From: Phoronis australis | Lineage: Eukaryota; Phoronida; Phoronidae | Direction: 5' to 3' | Assembly: GCA_002633005.1 (NCBI GenBank) | Contig: NMRA01000688.1 | Span: 74,363-118,698, forward strand | DNA: 44,336 nt | In this document: piece after piece, positions 33,150 through 43,460 of the stretch | Position numbering within the stretch: position 1 is the first letter of the stretch | Layout: each line of letters opens with the position of its first letter | Notes under the pieces: model-generated | What the model saw: the letters and a program-made list of their open reading frames with translations, nothing else | The model's database searches: none | What the model was told of the DNA's origin: nothing | Translations under genes and position numbers: made by a program

Positions 33150-34650
33150 ACATATCCAACCAGAATCATTGACATGTAGAGACATCTGGTGGCATTTGGA
33201 GCACTTTTCACATGTAAATTGATTACAACAGCCCTTAATTTGGAGACATTACCACGTTCAAAAGAATTGAGACACATTTTTCTCCGTGATAAATTCGTGT
33301 TTCTCATGAGGCAAAGTGACAAATGACACGCATTTGTCCTTGTCATGATTCGATAAACTGTAGTGAAACAATGTAGAGTTGGGCTTCAAAGATGACAGCA
33401 GCGTTATTGACCAAACTGTTGTTATTACCACTCCGTCTCGTTTTTGTTTAACATAGCAGTTCTTTCCAAGAATAGGGTCATTGGCAGTCTCAGCAGCATC
33501 TACGATTCTCACTAGGTTAGCAAATGTCACCTATTTTCGCAGGTCATCTCTATTGACAAAATCACACCACATGTTTTGTAGGTAACTATGCATTTTGTGT
33601 TCCACTTCTTGCGAATTTGGCAAATAACTCAGTACACACAGTTGGTCTATTTTTGACATAACTTGTAAACACTGATTCAAAACATAGAGTAGCCTTTAAT
33701 GGCATGACAATTGTCAGACTTGATCACGACCCATGAATGGAGTTTCTCTAGGAACGTTAAAGTGATTCTGTTGGAATCCCCGTACTCAGCCTTCAGTATC
33801 CACCTTGCTTCTTGATGGCCTGTCTCAGGCTGCATGAATCTACATCCTTCAATGAGCTCTTTACAAATCCAAGCAATAAGGTCAGTTTGAGTCGGTAGCA
33901 GTCGGACACAATCTGTGAGTCGAAAGTCATCTCAAGGATCGCCAGAAAAGTTACTGATACTTTGCTGTGGAAGACGAAGCGTAGTCAGCATATGCACTAT
34001 TTCTTTGTTCAGTTTTTCGGCTGGCAAACCAATGGTTGTTTAGGCTTTCCAGAGACTAAGGACGATGAGCTCGAAAGGTTTAACTCAACAGGACTAGACT
34101 TAGAAGCACTGGACGCTCTCTTTCAGCACTTCCTCTTTGGCCCTAGCCTTTGCCAGTCGACTTTCCAAGGTGGACAACTTGCTGTGTTCCCTGGCCTCGT
34201 GTTCTGCAATACACCTTCTGTAATTCGATTTCAGTCTTCAGGGATTTCTTTACAGCCGCGGTCACTAGCTCTGCGCATTCATTGCGATCTTCAGTTTTAT
34301 TTCACTTGGGCTGTCCCATGTGCATTTAGAACCAGTAGATGGCAATGAATACTTCGATGATTTCTTGAAGGATTTTGTTCAAACAGACACCTGGGATGCC
34401 AAGCAAAGGCTGTCTTGCAGCAACAGTACAGTCTCGCTGACACATCTTTTCATGGTGTCCTCGAATTCTTGGAAAGTTTGCATTTGGTTATCATGTTTGA
34501 AGTTAGCAATTTATGCTCAGACTTGGAAGTTACTTGGACCGATGCATGTTTCTGTTTGGCTTCAGTTAACTCTTCCTCAGCAACAACGCTGGCGCCACCT
34601 GTTGATGACGTGACAAACATTAGACACCCGTACCACAGGTAACACACATA
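33150..34650 (-). mobile_element. Decayed BEL/Pao-type LTR retrotransposon gag-like region
   Basis: On the minus strand, successive short frames match the gag-like (DUF1759 and following) region of BEL/Pao elements in correct order: a heptad-like KLSTLESRLAKARAKEEVL (about 34170), NFSGD (about 33950), LIEGCRFMQPETGHQEAR and LKAEYG (about 33860-33780), FANLVRIVDAAETANDPILG (about 33525-33465), and a CCHC-like knuckle with CEKCSKCH (about 33220-33180). Stops and frame changes occur between almost every block, so it is a non-functional relic. No protease, RT, integrase or LTR was found nearby. Confidence 0.75.
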
Positions 34651-34879
34651 AGTTCGCACCTGTATTCACAATTGAACTATGCCGTTGAACTCCTGCATCC
34701 GATTGCGCGACCTTTCATGATTTATTAAATGTTCTGGCACAGTGTTGGTGCATAAATGACGAGTGCATTCACGACGGTTTATCCTCATTGCTCTCTTCTG
34801 AAACTTAGGATTTGGTTATTCATGTGGATAATCAGATGGAAATTGTAACAAATTAACCGGGACAGAAATGCAGACATTA

Positions 34880-35400
34880 GATTTCCAGTCTTCTCCCTGG
34901 TGGCAATTTTAATTTGTAATGTTTACCTGTATATTCAAAGGTCCTCAATGGATTTTCATAAAATTTGGAATATAGACATCTATTGGTGAGATGATGCTAT
35001 CTTGCCGTTTTCGGGGTATTTTGCGCCATCTAGTGGCAATTTTTGCTGTTTTTGAGTCTGTTTTTAGCGTCCACCTCTTAATCAACCAAACCATTCTAAG
35101 GATGATTTTGAAAATTTACGTATATTATGTTCTCAGTGTGGTGAGGGCAGTTGACGATGACTTCAAATACTGTGGCGCCTCCTAGTGGTAGTTTTGTTTT
35201 GCGCCCATATCTCCTAAACCCACTACAGTATGTTAATCAAACTTAGTAAGTGTATTTATGTGAAGCTAACAATAGACAACTTTCTGCTGGACGCTTTGCC
35301 CCCTTGTGGCAATTTCTTTTTTTTTCCTTTGTTTCTCTCAAGCTCCTTGACAGATTTTTATGAAATTTTGTAAATAGCTTATTAAAGAAGCGATGACATG
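34880..35400 (+). mobile_element. Second copy of the tandem-core dispersed element (partial)
   Basis: Shares with 5915-6790 the landmarks 'ggattttcataaaatttgg', 'gagatgatgctatcttgccg', 'tagtggcaatttttgctgtt', 'gtccacctctta' and 'gtggcgcctcctagtgg'. One unit plus part of the next. The hairpin terminus is missing, so it is a fragment. Confidence 0.75.
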
Positions 35401-35826
35401 GTGTTATTGTTTTTCTTTTATTTTTCTGTTCGCAAATAATTGTATGACATGTCTGTTTGTAATAAATTTTATGGAAATCATTGTGTTCTTGAAGTTCTCT
35501 TCAGTTGAGCAAATGTCAAAATTGTACAAAAGTCCACAACTCTTCCTTGTGCCTGCAATTTAAGATCATGCTTTCAATGACTTTTAAAATATCCAAGTCT
35601 ACGGTTGTTATTCGGCCTTTAAAACTGTTATTGCTGGATGAATTTATGTAAAGCTATCTCCAGAAAGGCTCGACATTTTTGACAACTGAGTTTTCCAATA
35701 TCAAATTGTTCTAGGGTGATAACCATAATAATGGCCAATGTCACTATTTACTGCTGGGTGTGTTGAATGCTAGTGAAAGGAAAATGCAATTTCATGATCA
35801 GAAAATAGATGAAATTATTTAGAAAT
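35401..35826. other. No recognised gene
   Basis: AT-rich DNA downstream of the poly(A) signal of the minus-strand gene. No coding or repeat family recognised. Confidence 0.45.
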
Positions 35827-35832
35827 TTTATT
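35827..35832 (-). terminator. Candidate poly(A) signal of the minus-strand gene
   Basis: AATAAA on the minus strand (tttatt on the plus strand), 87 bases after the stop codon at 35919. Position and spacing support the last-exon assignment. Confidence 0.5.
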
Positions 35833-35918
35833 ATCGTTTTTTCACAACAACAAATTGAGTTTAAAAATTTAAACAGACACTTAGCAGTTGGCTTGTATGA
35901 ACATCATAGTTACTCCAC

Positions 35919-36128
35919 TCATTTGTAGATTGTGCCAACGTTGCATTCTCCATATACAGTGCACAGGTTTTTACTTGGCACTGACGCACATGTCCATGTC
36001 ACTCTTGCAGTGAGAAAGTTCAAGGTGTTTGCATACCGCTGCCACAAGACAGACGTTTCTTTACAGAAGTCCTTGCCGTTTCTCATAAATAGCGTGAGGT
36101 TGACCCATAATCTCTGACTCTTCTGGGC
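35919..36128 (-). CDS. Unidentified gene, last coding exon
   Basis: Acceptor gttgttgtttcag (ending at 36129 on the minus strand) opens a 69-codon frame in phase 0, ending in TGA at 35921-35919. The encoded C-terminus begins AQKSQRLWVNLTLFMRNGKD and continues through FCKETSVLWQRYANTLNFLT to a cysteine-containing end. It looks largely helical with no membrane segment. The phase matches the donor at 36549 exactly, and a poly(A) signal follows at 87 bases. I do not recognise the family. A weak likeness to the start of nostrin-type F-BAR domains does not fit a C-terminal position. Confidence 0.6.
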   Translation of the reverse strand, partial: AQKSQRLWVNLTLFMRNGKDFCKETSVLWQRYANTLNFLTARVTWTCASVPSKNLCTVYGECNVGTIYK

Positions 36129-36548
36129 CTGAAACAACAACAGACACAAAATACAGTCTAACTTTGTTGACAATGCTAACAGCAATATGATGCAATATAC
36201 ATCCAAGTGCCAAGTTTAACTAATTTGTACGAGTCTACCGAACAACTTTCTAAAATACCTTGATGTACATTTTAATAATAAGGTCCAACTAATTTTTAAC
36301 ATTGGGTTTCACAAACACAGAAGACAAGTCTCCCCCGGTATTCTCAGTTCATATCTTGTTCAGGGAACCATCACAACATAACTTACAATGTCCACTAAAT
36401 AAACACCTCAACTTAAGTTTAGAAATTTGTGTTCTCTCATCCGTGTTTTCATTACTTTTGCTAATTATTTAAATCATGTTGCATACCAATAGAAGGCTCA
36501 GTCATTCCCCTTTCCAACAATACCATATTTTGTTAATAAATTTTTTAC

Positions 36549-36607
36549 CTGCTCGAGGGCTTGGTCTCGAAGGGAATTTCCCCGATTTTGCCAAGCAGTG
36601 CCACCAC
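36549..36607 (-). CDS. Unidentified gene, penultimate exon (59 nt)
   Basis: Acceptor cacatcacag and donor CAG|gtaaaa bound a 59-nt exon that takes one base from the upstream exon (giving a serine) and reads GGTAWQNRGNSLRDQALEQ, ending in phase 0. The reading frame is open only in the phase required by both neighbours, which is good independent support. The sequence continues the charged helical stretch of the last exon. Confidence 0.6.
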
Positions 36608-38452
36608 CTGTGATGTGCTGGTGATTAACACTAGGGGGTACACACCAAATTTGTGAGACACTGATTGATAGCATGGTGCTCCTGCTGTTAGCAGGCTAAG
36701 TATGAATCGCAATTATGTAAAGTGTGTTTGGAGTGCCCAGTTTGTACCTTTCTTCCAATGTAAAAATGCCACATTTGTCTAATACAGAGGAGGCCTGAGT
36801 TCTTGGACAAATTGATGCTGGTGTTTTCAAGAGGTGTTGCCAAATTGTCATGGACCCAGCACTTGAATTGCTATTGAAAAGGCCCAATGCTCGAACTTGA
36901 ATACACCTTTAGCTCCAACTGAATTTGCAACATTCACTTTGAGACCGAGCCCTCTTTGACGGAATGTGGTATCGTTGGAAAGGGGAATGACTGGGCTTTT
37001 CATTGATATGCAATACAATTTAATTAAACCAAAAATAATAAAAACACGGGTGAGTGACCACAAATTTCCAAACTTTTGTAGAGGTGTTTACAACAAAGCA
37101 ATATTAATAATTAAACAGTGAAAGCAAAGCTTTCTGTTGAGTACTGGATATTAAAGCTAAGACACGATAAACAATTCTAGGTTAAAAATAGGCATTTGGC
37201 ACATTTTCTAGACTGCTCGTTGTAAACAAAATAGCAGAATCTATAAATAAGTTATAATTGAAACTAATACAAAGCCCAAATCCCAAAATCTATCCAAACG
37301 TTCACCAAGACATACATGAACTCCAGCTCAGGCTCACAATATTTCTTCATGAAATTGTTCCAGCAACATTACTACTGGGTACTTCAAGCCACGGCACTAA
37401 TTAAATTGAGTTGGAGTCTGACATCAAGCTCAAGTCTGGAGATTAAAGCTTCAGTCCTGGACATTTATACAAATTAAGACTCAATATAACAAGACCTTGA
37501 TAGAAGGTAACATCCTGGACAGTTACAGCACAAGACAAAAGTAATCCATAAAAGTGCCACTTCCTCACCATGATGGATACTTTTGATAACAGCAAAAATG
37601 ACTGGTAATGACTATTGATGCATCAAAATTCAACATGGAGAAGGGCTTAGCCAGCTTACTCACTTATTATTTTTATTATTATTTTTATTATTGTGATATT
37701 TAAAATGAGGGTGACCTCTTCAGTGATAGCACTGCTTTCCAAGAGGGCCCTCACTTTCATGTGAATTCTTCGTTCTTGGTCACAAGGAAACACTACACAA
37801 ACAATGAAATTGGCTTCCACACACCAGTCGTGATGAGAAAATCTTGGTCACTTTCTCCGAATACTTTTGGCGTGTACTGTATGAGCAGGTTTATATCAAA
37901 TGCATCAAGTTCTTCATATCCAACTTCATTGCTATGGAGGCACTTACAGTTCTAGCGTCTCAAACCATGTTTACCGGGTACCAGCCTCTAATTTGTAAGT
38001 TCTTATTTGCCAATGAACAAGCACCGGATTTTGTAGATGCACTCCAGGCAGCCAGAAGGCCAACAGAAAAATACATAAGATGGTAACATTTGACCCCTTA
38101 AAGGAAGACTGTGTGTGTTTTTAGAGACCCAACAATTTGCAACTTATGATAAAACAAGTTTAAAATGATTCAAAAAGTCTGCAATATGACCCATGGAAAA
38201 CTCACTTCCTAAGTCCAATCACAGAAACTCGCCTCATATTAACACTTAGAGTACTTACTCTGACAAATGTAAAATAAAAAACAAAGCAAGACATCTCATT
38301 AAAAAGCTTAGTTCTGAGGTTTGGATGTACACACGTCTGCATGTTCTTGAGAAAAGAGCAAAATTTGCGAATATGTATCCCTTTAAGAGCCCGATATTCT
38401 GTCACAACTACAAGTGGTCATTACGTTTGTGAAAAAACCCGCCAAGACTTAC
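36608..38452. other. Probable intron of the minus-strand gene
   Basis: Bounded by the acceptor at 36608 and donor at 38452 on the minus strand. Contains AT-rich DNA and a TTATTATTTTTA low-complexity stretch near 37668-37693. A plus-strand frame at 37844-38086 (80 codons, with LLANEQ-like LFANEQAPDFVDALQAA) looks protein-like but is unrecognised and lacks supporting splice sites. Confidence 0.5.
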
Positions 38453-38546
38453 TGTTAAGATAATCAGAGAAGTCAATGGTCTCATCACTGCCAGTCAGAG
38501 TGTCTAGCATAACATGTGAGCTGGGTAGACCAGGGAGACGCTCCAT
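38453..38546 (-). CDS. Unidentified gene, third-last exon (94 nt)
   Basis: On the minus strand acceptor ttacctttccag is followed by ATGGAGCGTCTCCC and a 31-codon frame (MERLPGLPSSHVMLDTLTGS, then DETIDFSDYLN) ending AACA|gtaagt. The one-base overhang fits the 36549-36607 exon. The acidic, aspartate-rich end resembles activation or docking segments of nuclear proteins, an impression only. The ATG could be the start codon or an internal methionine, as an acceptor directly precedes it. The acceptor and first bases are repeated in the adjoining tandem triplication. Confidence 0.6.
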
Positions 38547-38760
38547 CTGGAAAGGTAAGGGTTGAAAGTAAATTTGCATTCAGTTTGTCAACATATTACA
38601 CAATATGAGGGAGACGCTCCATCTGGAAAGGTAAGGGTTGAAAGTAAATTTGCATTCAGTTTGTCAACATATTACACAATATGAGGGAGACGCTCCATCT
38701 GGAAAGCTAAGGGTTGAAAGTGAATTTGCATTCAGTTTGTCAACATATTACACAATGTGA
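38533..38760. repeat. 76-bp tandem repeat, three copies, spanning a splice acceptor
   Basis: Three 76-bp units start with gggagacgctccatctggaa at 38533, 38609 and 38685. The first two are nearly identical; the third has aaagctaag and gtgaatt changes. On the minus strand each contains a full acceptor (cctttccag or gctttccag) and the first ~14 nt of the downstream exon, so the primary transcript offers three successive acceptors. Confidence 0.95.
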
Positions 38761-38860
38761 GGGAGAGTCAACTCCACCTTGATAGAAATAAGTTATTTTA
38801 CTACTGCTGCTTATTCCAAGACCTACATCATCATCCATTTCAAAGTTAAGCAGGACCTTA

Positions 38861-39860
38861 CGGGGATATACCCAGGTTTCAAACCCTTGCTCTCCAGCTG
38901 GGCGAGTGAGTCAGAAAATCTACTCGCCCAGCCCGAAATTCAGTAACACATACATGTAGGCCCTAGCGCGCGCTTCTTGGCAACGTGCTCATTAACACTG
39001 GTCAAGTCTTGATTCGCGTGTACAAAGTAATCTGGATTCTTGTCGAGGGAGATTTGTACGGGAAAGATACAATACAATCCCGTTGACAAGTACGCTGAGT
39101 CTTTACAAGATCAGCAAAACTTTTGTGTTCTTTTTGAAGCACTGCGGAAGTTTGAAGTGTACAGCTACGGCAGAATACCGACATAGCGGCGATGCTCGTG
39201 GTCTAGAAATAACGTGCACAATGATTTTTCAGGACTGTCGGATATTATTAATAAATTGTAGAAATTAGCATAGAATTTTAGAACTGTGGTTAAGGCATTT
39301 TTCGCATATGTACACGTTCATGGACTGGGCGCTTACTTTAGCAAAGTCTGAAAATGAGGGGTGCGCTTAAAGGGGCATGGGCGCTTATTAGGACGAATGT
39401 AATAATTTTGGCTAAAATGACATTGTACATTACAACAAGAAATCAGATCCAAGAAATTTGGTAGTTCACTTGCTGTGATGAGCACATATACCGGTATTCC
39501 ACCTCCCCCCACTTTTCTTTGTTTCAAACTAGTCCACAAATTCCTTTGCGCACGACCGCACACTGTGATCTTTTGTCTAGACGAATAGCGTAACGGGTGA
39601 CATCTACTGAATCGGCAGCAATGCACTGCGCCGATGTTTTTTTACTGCCGAGCATAGACACGTTGACAAAACTGAACCTTAAATTCATGATAAAAACAGC
39701 ACAAGGAGGAGAAAATTAATTCATGCTCATCTGAGAAACGATATGGTGCCTTTGCGCTCTGAGAAAACGCTCGCCACCTGGGCGACTGGCAAGTCAACTC
39801 CTCGCCCAGCACCATTTTTACTCGCATTGGCGACTGGGCGAGTGGCTAAGTATATCCCTG
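38861..39860. mobile_element. hAT-like non-autonomous element (family E) with a nested family B fragment
   Basis: The left end cggggatatac and right end gtatatccctg are inverted repeats close to the CAGGGATA-type ends of many hAT elements. Both subterminal regions carry 'ctgggcgagtg' / 'ctcgcccag' repeats (38893-38935 and 39780-39845). No clear 8-bp target duplication was found, so the superfamily call is tentative. The middle holds part of a family B element, so that copy inserted into this one. No transposase. Confidence 0.6.
38945..39401 (+). mobile_element. Family B element, right-half fragment
   Basis: Matches the right half of 19079-20495: 'gcgcgcttcttggcaacg', 'gaagcactgcgg..tttgaagtgta', 'gtggtctagaa', 'acgttcatggactgggcgct' and the terminal 'gggcatgggcgcttatta'. 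The left half and the exact terminal bases are missing. Nested in the hAT-like element. Confidence 0.75.
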
Positions 39861-41123
39861 CCTTAGAAAAATGTGGAAGTTCATATCTTATAAATGGTTG
39901 ATCAAATACTATGCATCATGCGCTGTTCTCGAAAATGCTTGCACATACAACTGATAGTTACCCTGATAATTTATATAAAAAAATTCTGGACAGTGATGAA
40001 CTCGTAATTACTTTAGGTAAGGCATTTTGCAGCATCTGTCAAGTGGGAGAAAAACGCCAAAAACTGTCTTAAGTCTAACCCAGGAACTCCTTTCTTGAGA
40101 CATCTCTTTATACTAAAGTGAGGAACATTATCAAAACTAAAATTGACAATGGGATCTAGTGCTAGTGCTTCAAAAATGCAATCCTGGTAGATGTTCAGAT
40201 AGTCAGAAAGAAAACTAAAATAACCACTATGCATCAATATAGCAGTCACAATTCATCCAATAATGAGTGTCGGTTACACTCACCACAATAGAAACTCATT
40301 TGCCATGATGGTTCTTCAAGAAGTTTGTCAAAAAGGGTGGCGCATTCCAAAAGCGATTTCAAAATTAATAAAATTGTTTCCAGGGGCACAGCATAAGTCA
40401 CAAATGGGCAAGCGCTTAATCAAATTTGGAAAAATATTGAAGCAAATGAAAAAAAACGCCGCAAGAGGGCACAGCAACTGTAAAAACTGTCCAACAAAAA
40501 TCAGCAGCAGTCACGTTTCTGCCAACACAAAAAATCAATGTTTCTTCAAACTGTTTGGCTGATAGTAAGACGGATGCCAAAAACAAGACACCAAAGTACC
40601 AAAATTGTCACTACGGAGTGTATCCAAGTCTCAATCAGCATTAGAGTCTGGTAAACAACTCAAAATTGAGGCCACTTCATTTTTTGTACCATACTAAGCT
40701 ACGACCTGATTTGTATGTGTATTGTATTTTACCACTTAAAATTAACTCATATTTCTCTCATTTTCTGTAATTTATCAGACAAATATATTTAGTAGCTAGT
40801 TTTCAGCTGTACACTAGACTAAGCTAATGAAGTGCAGAATACTTGGTAGTCCCAGAGGGTGAGGCAAAAAGGTAAAATTGTCAGCAGTTGTCATATCCAT
40901 CCAGAAGTCAACTTTGGGCAGGCTCTTGTCAACAACAGCCCAGAACAATTCCCTAATGATTGTTAAAAAAACTAACCCTGTGCAGACTCAAGCAGTAATG
41001 ACCAATAAGATGGAGGTTTTGCCTTACATCGACTTCTCACAGGAAATTAGCTGGACTTGCTAACAACAGACATTTACTAGATTCAGGGAGAAGAACCAGC
41101 TATGAACATCTCATGCCACGCCT

Positions 41124-41552
41124 TTGTTCAATTTAATACAACTTTACCATGTTTGCATGTTTCCTCATAACCATGTAAAAGGCGACTCACCCTTTTGGCA
41201 ATATTTCTTTCCATGTGAAGTCGCAGAGGAGCGTGACTTCCCTGCATATTTTTCAACATCGTCATGTTCATCTTATCTTGATGTGCAGTCCACTGGAAAA
41301 GCAAAAAACTGTTTTAGAAAAAAAGAAAAACAGTTCTCACCAAAACAAATAACGAAGGGAGCAAAGTTAAAAACAAGTCAACCAAAGAGGAGTTATAAAA
41401 AGTTCATCTTTGAGTGTCTAAAATTTAAGTTTAGACAACAGTTGAGAAATAAGGCCCAAGTTAATAGAGGAGATCTAAACAGTGCACATCTACCTGCTGC
41501 TCAGAGTACTCCAGTGGGTGTCTTGATGACAGATCATTCTTCACACTACTAA
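41124..41552 (+). CDS. Unrecognised lysine-rich open frame, 142 codons
   Basis: The longest unexplained plus-strand frame in this part of the window. The middle is rich in lysine and serine (KEKQFSPKQITKGAKLKTSQ). No signal peptide, membrane segment, zinc motif or known domain is visible. It could be an exon, a relic or chance. Confidence 0.15.
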   Translation: MFNLIQLYHVCMFPHNHVKGDSPFWQYFFPCEVAEERDFPAYFSTSSCSSYLDVQSTGKAKNCFRKKEKQFSPKQITKGAKLKTSQPKRSYKKFIFECLKFKFRQQLRNKAQVNRGDLNSAHLPAAQSTPVGVLMTDHSSHY

Positions 41553-41783
41553 ATCTGGAACAGAAAGTGTTGTATTTAAAACAGTCAACATGTCCAACTC
41601 CCACTTGAAATAGTCTCCATTGTTTATATAATCACTGCTTACAACATTTGACCAATGAAGAATCAGACCACTTGGAGTATCAACTGCACAGCTGTAGACA
41701 TAGGGTGGCATATCAACTGCACAGCTACATCAACTTGTTGAACAATAACACGAGATGTCGCATACACACAGGATTATGGAATA

Positions 41784-41917
41784 TGACCATCCAAGGCAGT
41801 ACAACCAGTAGATGTAGACATAGGGTGGCATTTTAACTAACAACTTGATGTGACCATCCACGGCAGTACAACCAGTAGATGTAGACATAGGGTGGCATTT
41901 TAACTAATAACTTGATA
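41784..41917 (+). repeat. Tandem duplication, 67-bp unit x2, with a partial third copy upstream
   Basis: Two 67-bp units beginning 'tgaccatcca(a/c)ggcagta' and containing 'agatgtagacatagggtggc' lie end to end with two or three differences. The core 'gtagacatagggtggcat' also occurs at 41694, followed by 'atcaactgcacagct', itself duplicated nearby. Confidence 0.9.
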
Positions 41918-42439
41918 GCACTTATCCACTATCAACTGCTTGCTTACTAAGCAGATGATCACCTTCGCAACAATTCCTTGAATGACGATTAAATGACTCA
42001 TATCCAACAATTCTATACACAGGGATGCGCACATTAAATATATATTAAACACAGATAATACTGACAAGCCACTGGAACTGAACATCGTTGACATGTTAGA
42101 TTCTACAAAGAAGCCACTGTAAAGACCCTTATTTTACATTTTCAAAAACAGAGATATCTTTTTCCAGCAAACACAACATTTCGTTTTTTTCCAGTTTGCA
42201 AATAAGCAATAGCAATTCTGTTTTAAAAGTATTTCAAAGTGATAAACAACATAAAAATAACATAGAAATTTGCACTAATTTTTTCCACTGAATTGTGTAG
42301 CAGTTCTATTTTACCAATAAGTTGATCGCTGCTCAAAACCAAAATGAGAGCAGCATCATCTTCACAAGCAATGAACTACTTTAGAAAGTATAATGTAAAA
42401 GATTGTCAATCGAGTGGTTTGGCAGAAAGACAGATGGAT

Positions 42440-43245
42440 GCCAAAAACAGAATAAAACATCATAAAAAATGCCCCACTAGGAGGTATACACTATGTCATA
42501 TCAATCGGAAAATAAAAAGGCATCATCACCCCCATAATTACAAATCAATTTCATAACAATCCGTCAAAGAACTCCCAAGATACAGAGGAAAACGGAAAAA
42601 ATAAAATTGCCAATAAGGGGCAAAGCATTGGATCTGTCCAAACGTCGTCATCCGTTGTCACCTTCATACAAATTCACTTGCCAAATTTAACAGACATCCT
42701 GCAGTGGGTTCAGTAGATAGAGCCATGAATGCAAAAAATGATACTAGCCAGAGCCACTGTAGCCAGAGCCATATGAAAGTTGTCGTCAGTCGTCCTCCTC
42801 GCAGTAGGAACATATATGTCAATTTTCATAGTCATCCTTACAGTGGTTTCACCGACAGAGGGGCAGGTGGCAAAAATCAGACTTGAAAACAGAAAATGGC
42901 CACTAGGTAACGTAAAATACGTCAAATCCGTTTGAAAATGTGAAGATGACATCTCTCTCTGTTGTTTGCCAGTCTGGTACATTCTGTCATAGTTGATCTT
43001 GTCCATGTCTTGATGTCATCCCTCTACAGTAATCGTTACAACAAAGACACAGAAATGTAAAAACTACAATTGCCACTAGGTGGCACAGTGGTAGTCAGAT
43101 TTATTTGAAAACTCGCTTATGTTGTCCCATCCATGAAAGGAACATATCTGCAAAATTTCAAGAGGTTTTGGAGATACAGCAGCCGATGCAGGACGAACAG
43201 CAATGACGTCATAATGCACCCACAATATAAATGTGGGCGCATAAA
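42440..43245 (-). mobile_element. Third copy of the tandem-core dispersed element with hairpin terminus
   Basis: Reading the minus strand from 43245, it begins with the near-palindrome GCGCCCACAT..TGGGTGCATT (about 43238-43213), then 'tctccaaaacctcttgaaat', 'cacctagtggcaattgtag', 'ggccattttctgtt' and 'tgcattcatggctctat'. This is the order seen at 5699-6830 on the plus strand. Units are more diverged and partly deleted. It supplies the second example of the hairpin end, which defines the element boundary. Confidence 0.75.
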
Positions 43246-43362
43246 AACAAACACACCAGAATTTCAAAATCCACAACCAAATAACATGCGAGTTCCCTTA
43301 GAAACCATCAATTCTGTTAAAAAAATCCAATTCTTAATTCCATTACCACGGGAAAAACATAC

Positions 43363-43460
43363 CCTTGGTACATTAAGTCAGGCACTCCATGTGGTCCTTC
43401 TTTGGGAGTAATGGTCTGACCCTCTGATGGGTGGGGCCGTAGTGCTGGATATCCGAAACT
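43363..43460 (-). CDS. Candidate exon of a minus-strand gene (98 nt)
   Basis: Acceptor tggatttttcag and donor CAAGG|gtatgt bound 98 nt with a single open phase reading SFGYPALRPHPSEGQTITPK and then GPHGVPDLMYQ. The proline-rich translation looks coding. It leaves two bases, whereas the exon at 38546 needs phase 0, so at least one further exon would be needed if the two belong together. I did not find it. Confidence 0.4.

Larger units (their letters stand above)
39861..42439. other. No recognised gene; several unexplained open frames
   Basis: Frames of note: minus 40013-40249 (78 codons, with YLNIYQDCIFEALALDPIVN), plus 40263-40562 (99 codons, lysine-rich), plus 40878-41063, and plus 41124-41552 (142 codons, lysine-rich middle). 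None shows a recognised domain or convincing splice pairing. The 40560-40620 stretch resembles the tandem-core dispersed element (gatgccaaaaac..aattgtcacta). Confidence 0.4.

Noticed and set aside
35919-36206. Last exon of the minus-strand gene as the start of a nostrin-like F-BAR domain
   Set aside because: A few residues align (NL..F..NG..FCK..SVL.QR), but F-BAR domains are N-terminal and long, whereas this exon ends in a stop and follows two phase-matched exons.
38861-39860. 8-bp target-site duplication for the hAT-like element
   Set aside because: Flanks share only CCTTA in shifted register, so no duplication is claimed.
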